Part shown: piece after piece, positions 32,652 through 41,107 of the stretch
Position numbering within the stretch: position 1 is the stretch's first letter
Layout: every line of letters begins with the position of its first letter
Assembly (NCBI GenBank): GCA_963787185.1
Contig: CAWBCC010000014.1
Span: forward strand, 620,001-684,000
DNA length: 64,000 bases
Direction: 5' to 3'
Origin: JAJXZP01 sp963787185
GTDB lineage: Bacteria; Spirochaetota; Spirochaetia; Treponematales; Rectinemataceae
Notes under the pieces: generated by a model
What the model saw: the letters and a program-made list of their open reading frames with translations, nothing else
The model's database searches: none
Told to the model about the DNA's origin: nothing
Made by a program: the position numbers and the translations under genes

Positions 32652-33395
32652 TTACATGCGGAATTCCTCGCCAAGATATATTTTTCTGGCCAGATCCGAG
32701 GCCAGAACGGTGTCGCGATCGCCGGACACGATAATACTTCCAAGGTTTATGACATGGGCACGGTGCGTTATCTCGAGGGTGTCGCGAACATTATGGTCAG
32801 TGATGAGCACACCGATGCCGGTATCGGAGAGCCTGCGCACGATACGCTTTATTTCGTGAACCGCAATCGGGTCTATGCCCGCGAAGGGTTCATCGAGCAG
32901 AAGAAACTTTGGGTCGAGGGCGAGGGCCCGTGCGATTTCCGTACGTCGCCGTTCACCTCCCGAAAGGGTGAAGGCCTTCTGCCGCCTGATCTCCACGATA
33001 CCGAACTCCTCGAGAAGCTCTTCCAGGATGACTCGTTTGCGGTTCGCGTCGATATCCGCCCGGGTTTCGATCACAGCGCGCACATTGTCTTCCACCGAAA
33101 GCTTGCGGAAAACCGAAGGTTCCTGGGGAAGGTAGGCAATCCCCAGACGCGCCCGCTTATACATGGGTAGGCCGGTTATGTCGTGGTGGTCGAGGCCGAC
33201 GCGCCCCAGAGTGGGCCTGATGAAACCGACGATCATATAGAATATGGTGGTCTTGCCCGCCCCATTCGGGCCGAGGAGCCCCACCACCTCGCCTGTGGAC
33301 ATCGAAAAATCGACTGAATCTACAGCGACCTTCCTGCCGTAGAGCTTTCGAAGAGCTCTTACCTCGAGGGTGTGGATTGTTTGCTCTCCGTTCAT
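32652..33395 (-). CDS. lptB: LPS export ABC transporter ATPase LptB
   Basis: 247 aa; overlaps the lptA stop by 4 nt. Walker A is GLLGPNGAGKTTIFYMI, the Q-loop region reads AYLPQEPSVFRKLSVEDNVRA (the LptB-type 'PQEPSVFRKLTV'), the signature is LSGGERRR, Walker B FLLLDEPFAGIDP and the H-loop LITDHNVRDTL. These Q-loop and signature details separate LptB from general ABC ATPases. It powers transport of LPS-like lipid from the inner membrane; lptFG lie outside the window. Confidence 0.94.
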   Translation of the reverse strand: MNGEQTIHTLEVRALRKLYGRKVAVDSVDFSMSTGEVVGLLGPNGAGKTTIFYMIVGFIRPTLGRVGLDHHDITGLPMYKRARLGIAYLPQEPSVFRKLSVEDNVRAVIETRADIDANRKRVILEELLEEFGIVEIRRQKAFTLSGGERRRTEIARALALDPKFLLLDEPFAGIDPIAVHEIKRIVRRLSDTGIGVLITDHNVRDTLEITHRAHVINLGSIIVSGDRDTVLASDLARKIYLGEEFRM

Positions 33396-34129
33396 GGCTT
33401 AGTGCCTTGCGCCGGAGGAGCCCCTTTCGTCTCGGGCGCCCGGGCAGACGGAGTTCCGGACGAGGAGGCGCCGTTCTCGTTTTTCGAATTCGAGACGACA
33501 GTGCCTCCGACATCACCCTCCAGGCTGATTTCTTCGGTGTCCGTATTCACCACTATCCGCGTCGCATGGTAGACGTCGCCGTTCTTGTCGGCCGAGGGCG
33601 CTCCGGTCAACTCCAAGTGCTTGTCATTACGGCGATAGATGGCGTATTCGGCGCTGCAGGCCAGGTCTTCTTTCAATATATGTACGCCGACCTCCGCGAT
33701 CATCACCTCGTTGACGCCGTCGTTTTCGATCCACTCGGCCTTGAGCACCAGCTTGTTCTTCGAATCCTCGAGAACCGAGGGCCCCGTGGCGCGGCTCAAT
33801 TTCAGCTCGCGATCGTAGTAAAGATCCGGTGAGCGAAGCGTGATACCGGCCTCTTCATCCTTCACGAAAACCGAGCCCGAGCATTGCATGTATTGGAAAT
33901 CCTTGCCGAAAAGCTCGATCCGATCGGCCGAGATGGATACCTTGCCCGTAAGCACCCGCGCCCGACCGGACAGGACGGTGTGTTCCCGGCCTTTGGCGAG
34001 CACGCTTTGGACGCTGTCCGCGCTGAAGCTGACGTTGTCGGCCGCCGCGGTCCCCGCCGTCAACAACAGAAAGCAGGCGGCAAGCGTGCCTTTCACCGCA
34101 AGACGAAGCGGCCGTCCCCGGAGCCTCAC
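33392..34129 (-). CDS. lptA: Periplasmic LPS transport protein LptA (OstA-like)
   Basis: 245 aa from GTG 34129, overlapping the lptC stop (GTGA). A signal peptide (about 30 residues, ends TAAA) precedes an OstA-like beta-jellyroll with repeated strands: VQSVLAKGREHTVLSGRARV, VSISADRIELFGKDFQYMQC, GSVFVKDEEAGITLRSPDLYY, and a low-complexity Ser/Pro/Ala tail not found in the E. coli protein. The bridge would carry lipid across the periplasm. Whether the organism makes LPS is not shown here; some spirochaetes keep Lpt genes without it. Confidence 0.82.
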   Translation of the reverse strand: MRLRGRPLRLAVKGTLAACFLLLTAGTAAADNVSFSADSVQSVLAKGREHTVLSGRARVLTGKVSISADRIELFGKDFQYMQCSGSVFVKDEEAGITLRSPDLYYDRELKLSRATGPSVLEDSKNKLVLKAEWIENDGVNEVMIAEVGVHILKEDLACSAEYAIYRRNDKHLELTGAPSADKNGDVYHATRIVVNTDTEEISLEGDVGGTVVSNSKNENGASSSGTPSARAPETKGAPPAQGTKP

Positions 34130-34722
34130 TTCGCTTCCCCGGATGCGGCGTCTTTTTCTACGAGCACGCCCGATACGCTGCCCCGAAAAGAGAAGGAGCG
34201 GGAAAGCGCCCGGGCCTCGAAGCCTGCGCCGCTCACGAAGGAACCGTCGCTCCGGCTGATGGAGACGGTCCCATCGAGCGGCCCGGACAGCCGTTTCTCC
34301 TTTCCGTCCCAGTGCAGGGATTCTCCCACGAGGATTGCATCCTGGCGCTTGGACTCGAGACGTACGTCGCCGGAGAAATCCGCATCGCCGTTTTCGGAAT
34401 AGTAGACCGCCGAATCCGCCTTGCCGCTCGAGATGAGTCTACCCGAATCGGGGTCGTACTCGGAAAAGCGCACGTCATGCAGGACGGTCTTCTTGTCTTT
34501 GTCGTAGGTTTCGGCGCGCGCGGCCGTGAGCTGGAATGACAGGGACCCGTGCGTGACGACATTGTGCCGGTAATTCGCGAACTCTGCCACCGGCAGGGCA
34601 GCCGAAGCCGGCCCTGCGCCGGCCGGCCCGTAGTTGAAGCGGCAGGAGCCGAGAAGAGCCGCCGTGAAGCCGACGGCAATGAGAAACGTAGCCGCTTTCC
34701 GCGACGATTCAGCTCGATACAT
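34126..34722 (-). CDS. lptC: LPS export protein LptC-like, lipoprotein signal
   Basis: 198 aa from ATG 34722 (the longer frame enters pyrG); the start overlaps the pyrG stop by 14 nt. The N-terminus has a hydrophobic helix ending in LGSC, so lipid anchoring rather than the usual transmembrane helix is predicted. The rest is an LptC/LptA-type jellyroll: SFQLTAARAETYDKDKKTVL, HDVRFSEYDPDSGRLISSGK, ADFSGDVRLESKRQDAIL. Order pyrG–lptC–lptA–lptB with tight overlaps supports the assignment. Confidence 0.75.
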   Translation of the reverse strand: MYRAESSRKAATFLIAVGFTAALLGSCRFNYGPAGAGPASAALPVAEFANYRHNVVTHGSLSFQLTAARAETYDKDKKTVLHDVRFSEYDPDSGRLISSGKADSAVYYSENGDADFSGDVRLESKRQDAILVGESLHWDGKEKRLSGPLDGTVSISRSDGSFVSGAGFEARALSRSFSFRGSVSGVLVEKDAASGEAK

Positions 34723-36346
34723 GTGCCGATCGGGCGACCCCGGTGCTCCGCGCGACACAGGCTCCTATGAAGCTTTTGAATAAGGGCGCTGGACTCACGG
34801 GTCTGGACTTGAACTCGGGGTGGCATTGAACGCCGAGGCCCCAGGGATGGTCGGGCCATTCGACCGCCTCGACGAGACTGCCGTCCGGCGTAAGCGCAGA
34901 GATGCCCAGGCCCGTCCGTTCCAGATCGCTGCGGTAGGTGTTCGAAACCTCGTAACGATGCCGGTGCCGCTCCCAGACCGATTCGCTGCCATAGATCTTT
35001 CGGATCAGCGTGCCTTCCTTGAGGATCGACTCACTCTTACCCAGGCGCTGGGTGCCGCCGTAGCTTTTCACATCGATCTGATCCTCCAGAAGGCTCACCA
35101 CGCAATGCGGACTGTCGGGATTGAATTCGGTGGAGTCGGCGTCCGCCCACACCAAAACGTCTCGTGCCCATTCTATGACCATGATCTGCAACCCAAGACA
35201 GATGCCGAAATAGGGCAAACCCTGTTCGCGGGCATAACGCGCGGCCTTGACCATGCCGCCCGAACCGCGCTGACCATAGCCGCCGGGAACCAGTATCCCA
35301 TCCACATCCGCGAAAACCTGAGCCATGTCCGCGTTCTCGGCCTCGAGACGTCCCGAATCGATCTTCACTATTTCTACGGCGGATTGGTTCGCGATACCGC
35401 CGTGGTAGAGAGCCTCCCACACCGACTTGTACGCGTCATGCAGTTCCATGTACTTGCCCACGACCCCGATGCGTACGCGGTGCTTGGGCTCCGCGAACTT
35501 GCGCACCACCTCCTGCCAGGCACGAAGATCGGCATGCCGACTCTCGACATTCATCTTCTTGAGGAGGAAAGTGTCGAGTCCCTGTTCGTGGAAAACGAGG
35601 GGAATCTCATAGATGGTCGTCTTCACGTCGTGGGCGGAAATCACGCCCTCGAATTCCACGTTCGTGAAACCCGCGATCTTGCGGCGCATCGCTTCCTCGA
35701 TCGGTTCACTGCCCCGGAGAACGAGAGCGTCGGGCTGGATTCCGACTTCCTGCAGCTCCTTCACGGCGTGCTGGGTGGGCTTGGTCTTGAGCTCTCCGCC
35801 CGAGACCGCCGGTATGAGGGTGACATGGACCGAGACAGCGTTTTGCTTACCCAGCTCGTGGATGAGCTGGCGGGCCGCCTCGAGGAAGGGAATGGACTCC
35901 ATGTCGCCGACGGTGCCGCCGATTTCGACGATCGTGATGTCGACGTCCGGGTCCTTGCCGGGAGCCAGGATGCGGCTTTTTATCTCGTCGGTGATGTGAG
36001 GGATGACCTGAACGGTCCGACCCAGATACCGGCCTTCCCGCTCCTTGTTGATCACGGCCTGGTACACTTGCCCTGTCGTGATCGAATTCACCTTGGAAAG
36101 CGGCGAATTGGTGTAGCGACCGTAATTGCCGAGGTCCAGGTCGGTCTCGGCCCCGTCGTCGGTGACGTAGACCTCTCCATGCTGGTAGGGGCTCATCGTT
36201 CCCGCGTCCACATTCAGGTAGGGATCGATCTTGACCATGCGCACGGACAGGCCGCGCGATTCCATGAGAGCGCCGATCGAGGAGGCCGTCACTCCCTTTC
36301 CCAGGGAAGAACAGACGCCGCCCGTCACGAAGATTAGCTTCTTCAT
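34709..36346 (-). CDS. pyrG: CTP synthase
   Basis: 545 aa from ATG 36346. Synthetase domain: KLIFVTGGVCSSLGKGVTAS (P-loop), KIDPYLNVDAGTMSPYQHGE, VTDDGAETDLDLGNY. Glutaminase domain: GILVPGGYGQRG, PYFGICLGLQIM (catalytic Cys) and GVQCHPEF (His, Glu). Both are full length. It makes CTP from UTP and glutamine. A TTGACA–17 nt–GATACT promoter ends 8 nt before the ATG, giving a predicted leaderless transcript; the Lpt genes follow on it. Confidence 0.97.
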   Translation of the reverse strand: MKKLIFVTGGVCSSLGKGVTASSIGALMESRGLSVRMVKIDPYLNVDAGTMSPYQHGEVYVTDDGAETDLDLGNYGRYTNSPLSKVNSITTGQVYQAVINKEREGRYLGRTVQVIPHITDEIKSRILAPGKDPDVDITIVEIGGTVGDMESIPFLEAARQLIHELGKQNAVSVHVTLIPAVSGGELKTKPTQHAVKELQEVGIQPDALVLRGSEPIEEAMRRKIAGFTNVEFEGVISAHDVKTTIYEIPLVFHEQGLDTFLLKKMNVESRHADLRAWQEVVRKFAEPKHRVRIGVVGKYMELHDAYKSVWEALYHGGIANQSAVEIVKIDSGRLEAENADMAQVFADVDGILVPGGYGQRGSGGMVKAARYAREQGLPYFGICLGLQIMVIEWARDVLVWADADSTEFNPDSPHCVVSLLEDQIDVKSYGGTQRLGKSESILKEGTLIRKIYGSESVWERHRHRYEVSNTYRSDLERTGLGISALTPDGSLVEAVEWPDHPWGLGVQCHPEFKSRPVSPAPLFKSFIGACVARSTGVARSAHVSS

Positions 36347-36354
36347 GGGACTTC

Positions 36355-36383
36355 AGTATCCCCAAAGGCGAAGGGACTGTCAA
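36355..36383 (-). promoter_or_regulatory. Strong promoter for the pyrG–lpt operon, predicted leaderless
   Basis: Minus strand: TTGACA (36383-36378), a 17-nt spacer and GATACT (36360-36355), then eight bases (GAAGTCCC) and ATG 36346. The -35 is a perfect consensus. The start point predicted 7-8 nt after the -10 coincides with the A of ATG. No separate ribosome site is present. Confidence 0.65.
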
Positions 36384-36426
36384 TCGAGCGGGAAGCGATC
36401 GAAGCTCGAGGCTATGGCGGGCGTCC

Positions 36427-37107
36427 TCAGGAAGGACTCGCCTGCGGCGCGTTCGTTTTCGGTGAACCGAAGAACTCCTCCTCGAGCATCGCGCAAAGAG
36501 CATGGTAGGCGCTCTCATGCAATTCCTGGACGAGGAAGGTCTCTTCGGCCGGAACCCTGATGCAGACTTCGGCGATCTCGGCGAGCGTTCCGCCCGAGCG
36601 TCCCGTGAGTCCTATCACCCGCAATCCGAAGGCCTTGGCCGCTCGAGCCGCGTTCACCACATTGCGAGAGGTACCGGAAGTGGAGATCCCGAGCAAGACA
36701 TCCCCCTGCCGGCCGTAGCCCAGGACCTGTTGCGCGAAGGTCATGTCGGCGGCTACGTCGTTGGCGAAGGCGCTGGAGAGCGAGGGCTGGCCCGTGAGGG
36801 ATATGGCCGGCAGCGTTCCCTGAAGCGAGGAGGCGAAGGATCGCCAGTCGCCGGGGATACTACGTTCCAGCGCGGCGAGATGTCCGGCATCGAGAGGCCG
36901 CGGCAGAAGAAAACCTTTCATGAGCTCGCCCACGATGTGTTCGGAGTCGGCTGCGCTCCCTCCATTGCCGCACGCGAGGAGGGTGCCGCCTCCCGCGAAG
37001 GAAGCTGCGAGCAGATCGAAGGCGGCTCGCAGGTCCGCGGCACAGGTTTCCAGCTCAGGGCGGCGTTTGAAGAGATTGCCCAGAATATCCACGATTTTCT
37101 GTTTCAT
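36427..37107 (-). CDS. SIS-domain phosphosugar isomerase, GmhA-like
   Basis: 226 aa from ATG 37107 (GAGAGGAAAAGAC upstream), overlapping the ROK gene stop by 4 nt. SIS motifs are LLACGNGGSAADSEHIVGEL, SSAFANDVAADMTFAQQVLG and LLGISTSGTSRNVVNAARAAK; the late ETFLVQELHESAYHALCAML supplies Glu and His ligands typical of sedoheptulose-7-phosphate isomerase. The gene is longer than E. coli GmhA (about 190 aa) by an insertion (PLDAGHLAALERSIPGDW). Pairing with a sugar kinase suggests a phosphosugar conversion, though a heptose pathway is not proven. Confidence 0.82.
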   Translation of the reverse strand: MKQKIVDILGNLFKRRPELETCAADLRAAFDLLAASFAGGGTLLACGNGGSAADSEHIVGELMKGFLLPRPLDAGHLAALERSIPGDWRSFASSLQGTLPAISLTGQPSLSSAFANDVAADMTFAQQVLGYGRQGDVLLGISTSGTSRNVVNAARAAKAFGLRVIGLTGRSGGTLAEIAEVCIRVPAEETFLVQELHESAYHALCAMLEEEFFGSPKTNAPQASPS

Positions 37108-38156
37108 GTCTTTTCCTCTCCCGCATCCGCTTCGTCGTCTTTCTTCTTCTCTGCTCCAGCTTCGAGAGCGAGTGCGAGAGCGGCGTAGTCGCCCACGTTT
37201 TCGCCCAGTCCGGCCGGTAAAATGGTACAGACCGCACTGCTGCGGGACAGGCTTTCCCGGGCCACCGCTCTTTCCATCGCCGGCCTCAGGAGTCGCTCGC
37301 AACGAGCGAATATGCCGCCGATGACTATCGCCTCGGGGTTCAGGATATCGATGAGGAGGGCGAGTCCCCTGCCCAGAAAGCTGCCGCTCAATTCAAAGAC
37401 TGAGGCTGCGACGGGGTCTCCGGACAGCGCGGCCTCCGCCGCCGACTTGGCGTCGACCCGCTCAAGATCCTCCGCGCGAGGACAGAAACCCACCGACTCT
37501 CCCGCCTGAAATCGCTCGAGCGCGAAGCTGCGAGCCAGCTGGGCTATCCCGCCGCCCGAACAAAAGCCCTCCCAGGAGCCAGCCTTACCGTAGCCCACCG
37601 GCCCGAACTCCGCTAGGCGGACGTGTCCTGCCTCCCCGGCCATCGAACTCGCTCCTTCGTACAAATGGCCGTCCAACACGAGACCCGCGCCGAGGCCTGT
37701 GCCGAAGGTGAGAAATACCATGCTGCGCAAACCGCGGGCGGCTCCCCAGTGCCACTCGGCCAAGGCGCAGGCGTTCGCGTCATTCTGCAGCCTTGCCGGC
37801 ACGCCGAAGCGATCGCGGAAATAATCTACGACATGAACGTCGTCCCAGCCGGGAAGATTGGGCGGCGATAGTATGACGCCGCGTCTCGAATCGAGAGGCC
37901 CGCCGCAGCTTATGCCGATCCCGGAAATGTCGGCCCGCGTCATGGCCCCTTCGGAGAGAGCCTCTTCGCAGAGCTCGGCGAGCCGCGGAAGCGCCCGAGC
38001 CGGACCGAAGGACTCGGAAGTCGCGAAACTCCGCCGAGAACGGATGCAGGGCGGCGAGCCTTCGATGCCGAGAGTCACGGCACACTTGGTGCCGCCGATA
38101 TCGATGCCGATGATCACGGCGCGTCGCCGCCCGCTTTCGAGCGCATGCACCGCCAT
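37104..38156 (-). CDS. ROK-family sugar kinase lacking the usual zinc motif
   Basis: 350 aa from ATG 38156; the frame extends upstream without a better start. Phosphate-binding loops: IIGIDIGGTKCAVTLG and VFLTFGTGLGAGLVLDG; catalytic Asp in LQNDANACALAEW. The ROK signature region VRLAEFGPVGYGKAGSWEGF lacks the CxCGxxGC cysteines that bind zinc in most ROK kinases. It is therefore either a divergent sugar/amino-sugar kinase or altered in substrate. There is no N-terminal DNA-binding domain, so it is not a ROK repressor. Coupled to the SIS isomerase (ATGA). Confidence 0.82.
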   Translation of the reverse strand: MAVHALESGRRRAVIIGIDIGGTKCAVTLGIEGSPPCIRSRRSFATSESFGPARALPRLAELCEEALSEGAMTRADISGIGISCGGPLDSRRGVILSPPNLPGWDDVHVVDYFRDRFGVPARLQNDANACALAEWHWGAARGLRSMVFLTFGTGLGAGLVLDGHLYEGASSMAGEAGHVRLAEFGPVGYGKAGSWEGFCSGGGIAQLARSFALERFQAGESVGFCPRAEDLERVDAKSAAEAALSGDPVAASVFELSGSFLGRGLALLIDILNPEAIVIGGIFARCERLLRPAMERAVARESLSRSSAVCTILPAGLGENVGDYAALALALEAGAEKKKDDEADAGEEKT

Positions 38157-38314
38157 GGACGCGGACCCAGAACCCACAAGGCCTCCCCTCTTCCCGGATG
38201 CTAGAATACCGCAAAGCGACGCCCGGTGCACGGCCTCTGCGGTTCGGCGGGCCCAGGCGATCGTCCCGAAGACCAGACTTCTTCCGGCGCCTCGTCGCAT
38301 GCTATGATTTCGGC

Positions 38315-38773
38315 GTGGATTATATCATTCGCCGCGATGAGCGGGTCAAAACAGGGGACGACGAGGCTTTTTTCACCGTCCATTGGTCGCCCATTTCCAA
38401 GGCCGACAAGTACGATATCGTCACCAAGGCTCCCGCAATCGGCGGCATCGCCGAACTCTACTATATGGATGAAAAAGGCAAACTCAACCTTTTCTGCCTC
38501 CAGCGCTCGTGGTATGGAGGCATCAGAGCCATGCTCCGCGAAAGGTGCGACCCGGTCCTCGAAAAAGATCCTTTCCGCCTCTCCATCCTCGTCAAATGGC
38601 GGGACCGCATCTACTACCGTTGGAGCAACTCCGAATCTATGGCCGATATGAACGACGTCATGTTTTTCTTCGTCGAGACCTACTCGCCCGGCTCGCACGG
38701 CGCCCGGAGCTCCGGTCGCTTCCATCGGATTTTCGTGCAGGAAATCGACACCGGCAAGCTCGTCACGATTTGA
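38315..38773 (+). CDS. Hypothetical protein upstream of the flagellar rod genes
   Basis: 152 aa from GTG 38315, six bases after TATGAT (38303-38308), with no ribosome site, so possibly leaderless. The frame is open to 38198 but that part is antisense-like. The chain is mixed alpha/beta (DKYDIVTKAPAIGGIAELYY, WRDRIYYRWSNSES, VMFFFVETYSPGSHG). No signal peptide. A homologue upstream of the same flagellar genes in other treponemes is likely by position, but I cannot name a function. Confidence 0.65.
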   Translation: MDYIIRRDERVKTGDDEAFFTVHWSPISKADKYDIVTKAPAIGGIAELYYMDEKGKLNLFCLQRSWYGGIRAMLRERCDPVLEKDPFRLSILVKWRDRIYYRWSNSESMADMNDVMFFFVETYSPGSHGARSSGRFHRIFVQEIDTGKLVTI

Positions 38774-38790
38774 GGAAATCCGGTATGAGC

Positions 38791-38818
38791 TAAACCCCCA
38801 ACCTGAGCCTTCCGAAGA
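38791..38818 (+). promoter_or_regulatory. Candidate sigma-28-type promoter for the rod operon
   Basis: TAAA (38791-38794), 16 nt, TCCGAAGA (38811-38818), compared with the FliA pattern TAAA–15–GCCGATAA; five of eight -10 positions agree. The ribosome site AGGAGGAAGG follows before ATG 38840. Weak by itself; the flagellar context supports it. Confidence 0.3.
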
Positions 38819-38839
38819 TAGAACAGGAGGAAGGCCAGA

Positions 38840-39688
38840 ATGATACGCGGCTGGTATACGGGCGCGAGCGGCATGACCGCTCAACAAGTCAGGCTCGACG
38901 CCATTTCCAATAATCTCGCCAATGTCGACACCGACGGCTACAAGCGCGACGTCGCGGTTCACAAAGCCTTCGCCGAGCTTCTCTTGCGGCGCCTCAACGA
39001 CGACGGCGAAACACTCAACCCCTTCGGTTCCGCGGACATGGCTCCCGTCGTCGGCAAGCTCGGCACCGGCGTCGAGACCAACGAACTCTACACTGAGTTC
39101 GAGCAGGGGGCCCTCAAACAGACGTCGAGCGACTTCGACGTCGCCCTCGACGGCAAGGGCTTCATCGCCGTGCAGACCCCTTTCGGCGAGCGCTACACCC
39201 GCAACGGTTCCTTCATCCTCGGCAAGGAAGGTTTCCTCGAAACCAAAGAAGGCTACCCGGTGCTCGGCGAAAACGGCCCGATACAGGTGAAAGCCAACAA
39301 TTTCAAGATCGACAAAGACGGAAACGTTTTCATCAACGAGACTTACCAGAACGACCCCTACCGCCTCGTATCACGCGAGGAAAACACATGGGACAGGCTC
39401 AGGAAACTGGACACCCTCAAAGTCGTCGACTTCAATAAGGACCGCTTTCTGGCCAAACAGGGCTCGAGCCTCTGGCGCTCCACTGAAGAATCGGGCGACG
39501 CGACCATAATTTCCGGGGGCGGGCGGCCTCAGGTCATCCAGGGCTACGTCGAAGCGAGCAACGTCAATCCGGTCGTGGAAATGGTTCAGATGATAGAAGT
39601 GAATCGGGCCTACGAGGCCAACCAGAAAACGATCCAATCCGAGGATTCCATGCTCGGCAGACTCATCAACGAAGTGGTACGCGTGTGA
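38840..39688 (+). CDS. flgF: Flagellar proximal rod protein, FlgF-type (FlhO-like)
   Basis: 282 aa from ATG 38840 with a strong ribosome site. N-terminal rod/hook motif MTAQQVRLDAISNNLANVDTDGYKRD; C-terminal coiled segment VEASNVNPVVEMVQMIEVNRAYEANQKTIQSED, shared by all rod proteins. The central domain has FEQGALKQTSSDFDVALDGKGFIAVQTP and TRNGSF, the FlgF/FlgG core. It differs from the next gene in lacking the FlgG-type central insert, hence FlgF-type. It is part of the periplasmic flagellum rod. Confidence 0.85.
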   Translation: MIRGWYTGASGMTAQQVRLDAISNNLANVDTDGYKRDVAVHKAFAELLLRRLNDDGETLNPFGSADMAPVVGKLGTGVETNELYTEFEQGALKQTSSDFDVALDGKGFIAVQTPFGERYTRNGSFILGKEGFLETKEGYPVLGENGPIQVKANNFKIDKDGNVFINETYQNDPYRLVSREENTWDRLRKLDTLKVVDFNKDRFLAKQGSSLWRSTEESGDATIISGGGRPQVIQGYVEASNVNPVVEMVQMIEVNRAYEANQKTIQSEDSMLGRLINEVVRV

Positions 39689-39726
39689 CGACGATGCGTG
39701 TAACGGCAAGAGCGGAGGGATAACAC

Positions 39727-40521
39727 ATGGTGCGTAGTCTGTGGACCGCAGCGAGCGGCATGATAGGGCAGCAGGACAATATCGACACGATCTCGAATAA
39801 TCTCGCCAACGTCAACACGACGGGCTTCAAGAAAATGCGCGCAGATTTCGAGGACCTCATTTACCAAACCGTTCGCGTGGCCGGAACTCCCGCCACGGAG
39901 GACACCGTCGTACCCGTGCCGGTGCAGATGGGCCACGGCGTCAAGCTCGCCGACACCCAGCGCGATTTTTCCCAAGGCGCACTGCAGAACACCGAGAACC
40001 TATCCGACATCGCGATCGAGGGCGACGGCTTTTTCCGCGTCATGACCTACGACGGGTCCTACGCCTACACCCGCGACGGCTCTTTCAAGATCGATTCGAA
40101 CGGGCAGTTCGTCACCGCCGAGGGCTACAAGCTCATGCCCGGTCTCACCCTGCCTCAAGGCTTCATACCCGACACTCTCGCGATATCGCAAGACGGCCGC
40201 GTCAGCGTCAAAGTCCCCGGCCGCGACACGCCCATACAGGTCGGGCAGCTTGAGCTCTACCGCTTCCCGAACCCCGAGGGCCTCACCGCGGTCGGTGATA
40301 ACCTCTTCAAGCTTACTAACGCCTCGGGCAACCCCATCGCGGGGCAGCCGGGTTTCGACGGCATGGGCAAGACCATCCATAAATTTCTCGAAATGTCCAA
40401 CGTTTCGGTCGTCCGCGAAATGGTCAATATGATCGTCGCCCAACGCGCATACGAGTTCAACTCCAAGGCCATCCAGACGAGCGACAACATGCTCGGCACG
40501 GCGACTAGTCTCAAGAGGTGA
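39727..40521 (+). CDS. flgG: Flagellar distal rod protein FlgG
   Basis: 264 aa from ATG 39727. Motifs: LWTAASGMIGQQDNIDTISN, NLANVNTTGFKKMRADFEDL (the FlgG 'ADFEDLIYQT'), DFSQGALQNTENLSDIAIEG, DGFFRVMTYDGSYAYTRDGSF and FLEMSNVSVVREMVNMIVAQ. The length equals typical FlgG. The preceding rod gene ends 38 nt upstream; a large palindrome follows the stop. Confidence 0.94.
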   Translation: MVRSLWTAASGMIGQQDNIDTISNNLANVNTTGFKKMRADFEDLIYQTVRVAGTPATEDTVVPVPVQMGHGVKLADTQRDFSQGALQNTENLSDIAIEGDGFFRVMTYDGSYAYTRDGSFKIDSNGQFVTAEGYKLMPGLTLPQGFIPDTLAISQDGRVSVKVPGRDTPIQVGQLELYRFPNPEGLTAVGDNLFKLTNASGNPIAGQPGFDGMGKTIHKFLEMSNVSVVREMVNMIVAQRAYEFNSKAIQTSDNMLGTATSLKR

Positions 40522-40567
40522 CAGTTGATGGATCGACCGCGCCGTGACGACGGCTCGGCGACCAGTC

Positions 40568-40671
40568 TTACTGACCCGGCAATAAAACAGTTGACGTGAG
40601 CATCGAAAAAGGACCGCCCGGCTAAGTCCTTTTTCGATGCGATGTCAGCTTTTCAATTGCCGGGTCAGTAA
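40568..40671 (+). repeat. 104-nt imperfect palindrome between flgG and the flgJ-type gene
   Basis: Outer arms TTACTGACCCGGCAAT (40568-40583) and ATTGCCGGGTCAGTAA (40656-40671) are perfect over 16 bp. Inner arms GCATCGAAAAAGGAC (40600-40614) and GTCCTTTTTCGATGC (40626-40640) are perfect over 15 bp, closing an 11-nt loop. The 15-16 nt between outer and inner arms are partly complementary. The RNA would fold as one long hairpin whose end touches the ribosome site of the next gene (AAAAGGAA). It could tune rod-gene stoichiometry or be an inserted palindromic element. Confidence 0.85.
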
Positions 40672-40684
40672 AAGGAATCGCAGC

Positions 40685-41029
40685 GTGAACATCACCGACT
40701 TGGCAAGCTTCTATTATCGCAACCAAGCCCTCGCCCTCCCCAATGCCAAGCCGCAGGTCCAGGGCATCGGGGCTCGAATCGCCGATACCACGGCGATCAA
40801 CAAGAAAAGCCAGCTCTACAAGGAGTGCGAGCAGTTCGAAGCCATCTTCGCCAAGATGATGCTCACCGAAATGCGAAAAACCGTGGATAAGAACGGTCTC
40901 GTCTCGGGCGGCTGGGCGGAGGATATCTACCAGGACATGCTCGACGATCAATATTCGTCCACTCTATCCAAAAGCGCCGACTTCGGTATCGCCGATGAAT
41001 TGTACCGCCAGCTATCCAAAATAAAGTAG
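40685..41029 (+). CDS. Rod-binding protein, FlgJ N-terminal-domain type
   Basis: 114 aa from GTG 40685, with AAAAGGAA 10 nt upstream at the base of the palindrome. It contains the FlgJ rod-binding domain only: LYKECEQFEAIFAKMMLTEM, RKTVDKNGLVSGGWAEDIYQ and MLDDQYSSTLSKSADFGIAD. The muramidase domain of proteobacterial FlgJ is absent, as usual in spirochaetes. It probably caps the growing rod. Confidence 0.9.
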   Translation: MNITDLASFYYRNQALALPNAKPQVQGIGARIADTTAINKKSQLYKECEQFEAIFAKMMLTEMRKTVDKNGLVSGGWAEDIYQDMLDDQYSSTLSKSADFGIADELYRQLSKIK

Positions 41030-41107
41030 AACGCAAAAGACTGTCCGGAAAGCCGAGGACTTTCCGCGTATCGACGCACGGGTTCCCGACAGGCTAGACT
41101 TCGCCTC

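Noticed and set aside
32534..32743. A 69-residue minus-strand frame before lptB
   Set aside because: It overlaps the end of lptB in another frame, and has no ribosome site or motif.
34820..36337. A 505-residue plus-strand frame opposite pyrG
   Set aside because: pyrG is unambiguous and conserved; the opposite frame has no motif.
41047..41065. Small inverted repeat GGAAAG/CTTTCC after the flgJ-type gene
   Set aside because: Six bp with no U-run; too weak to call as a terminator.
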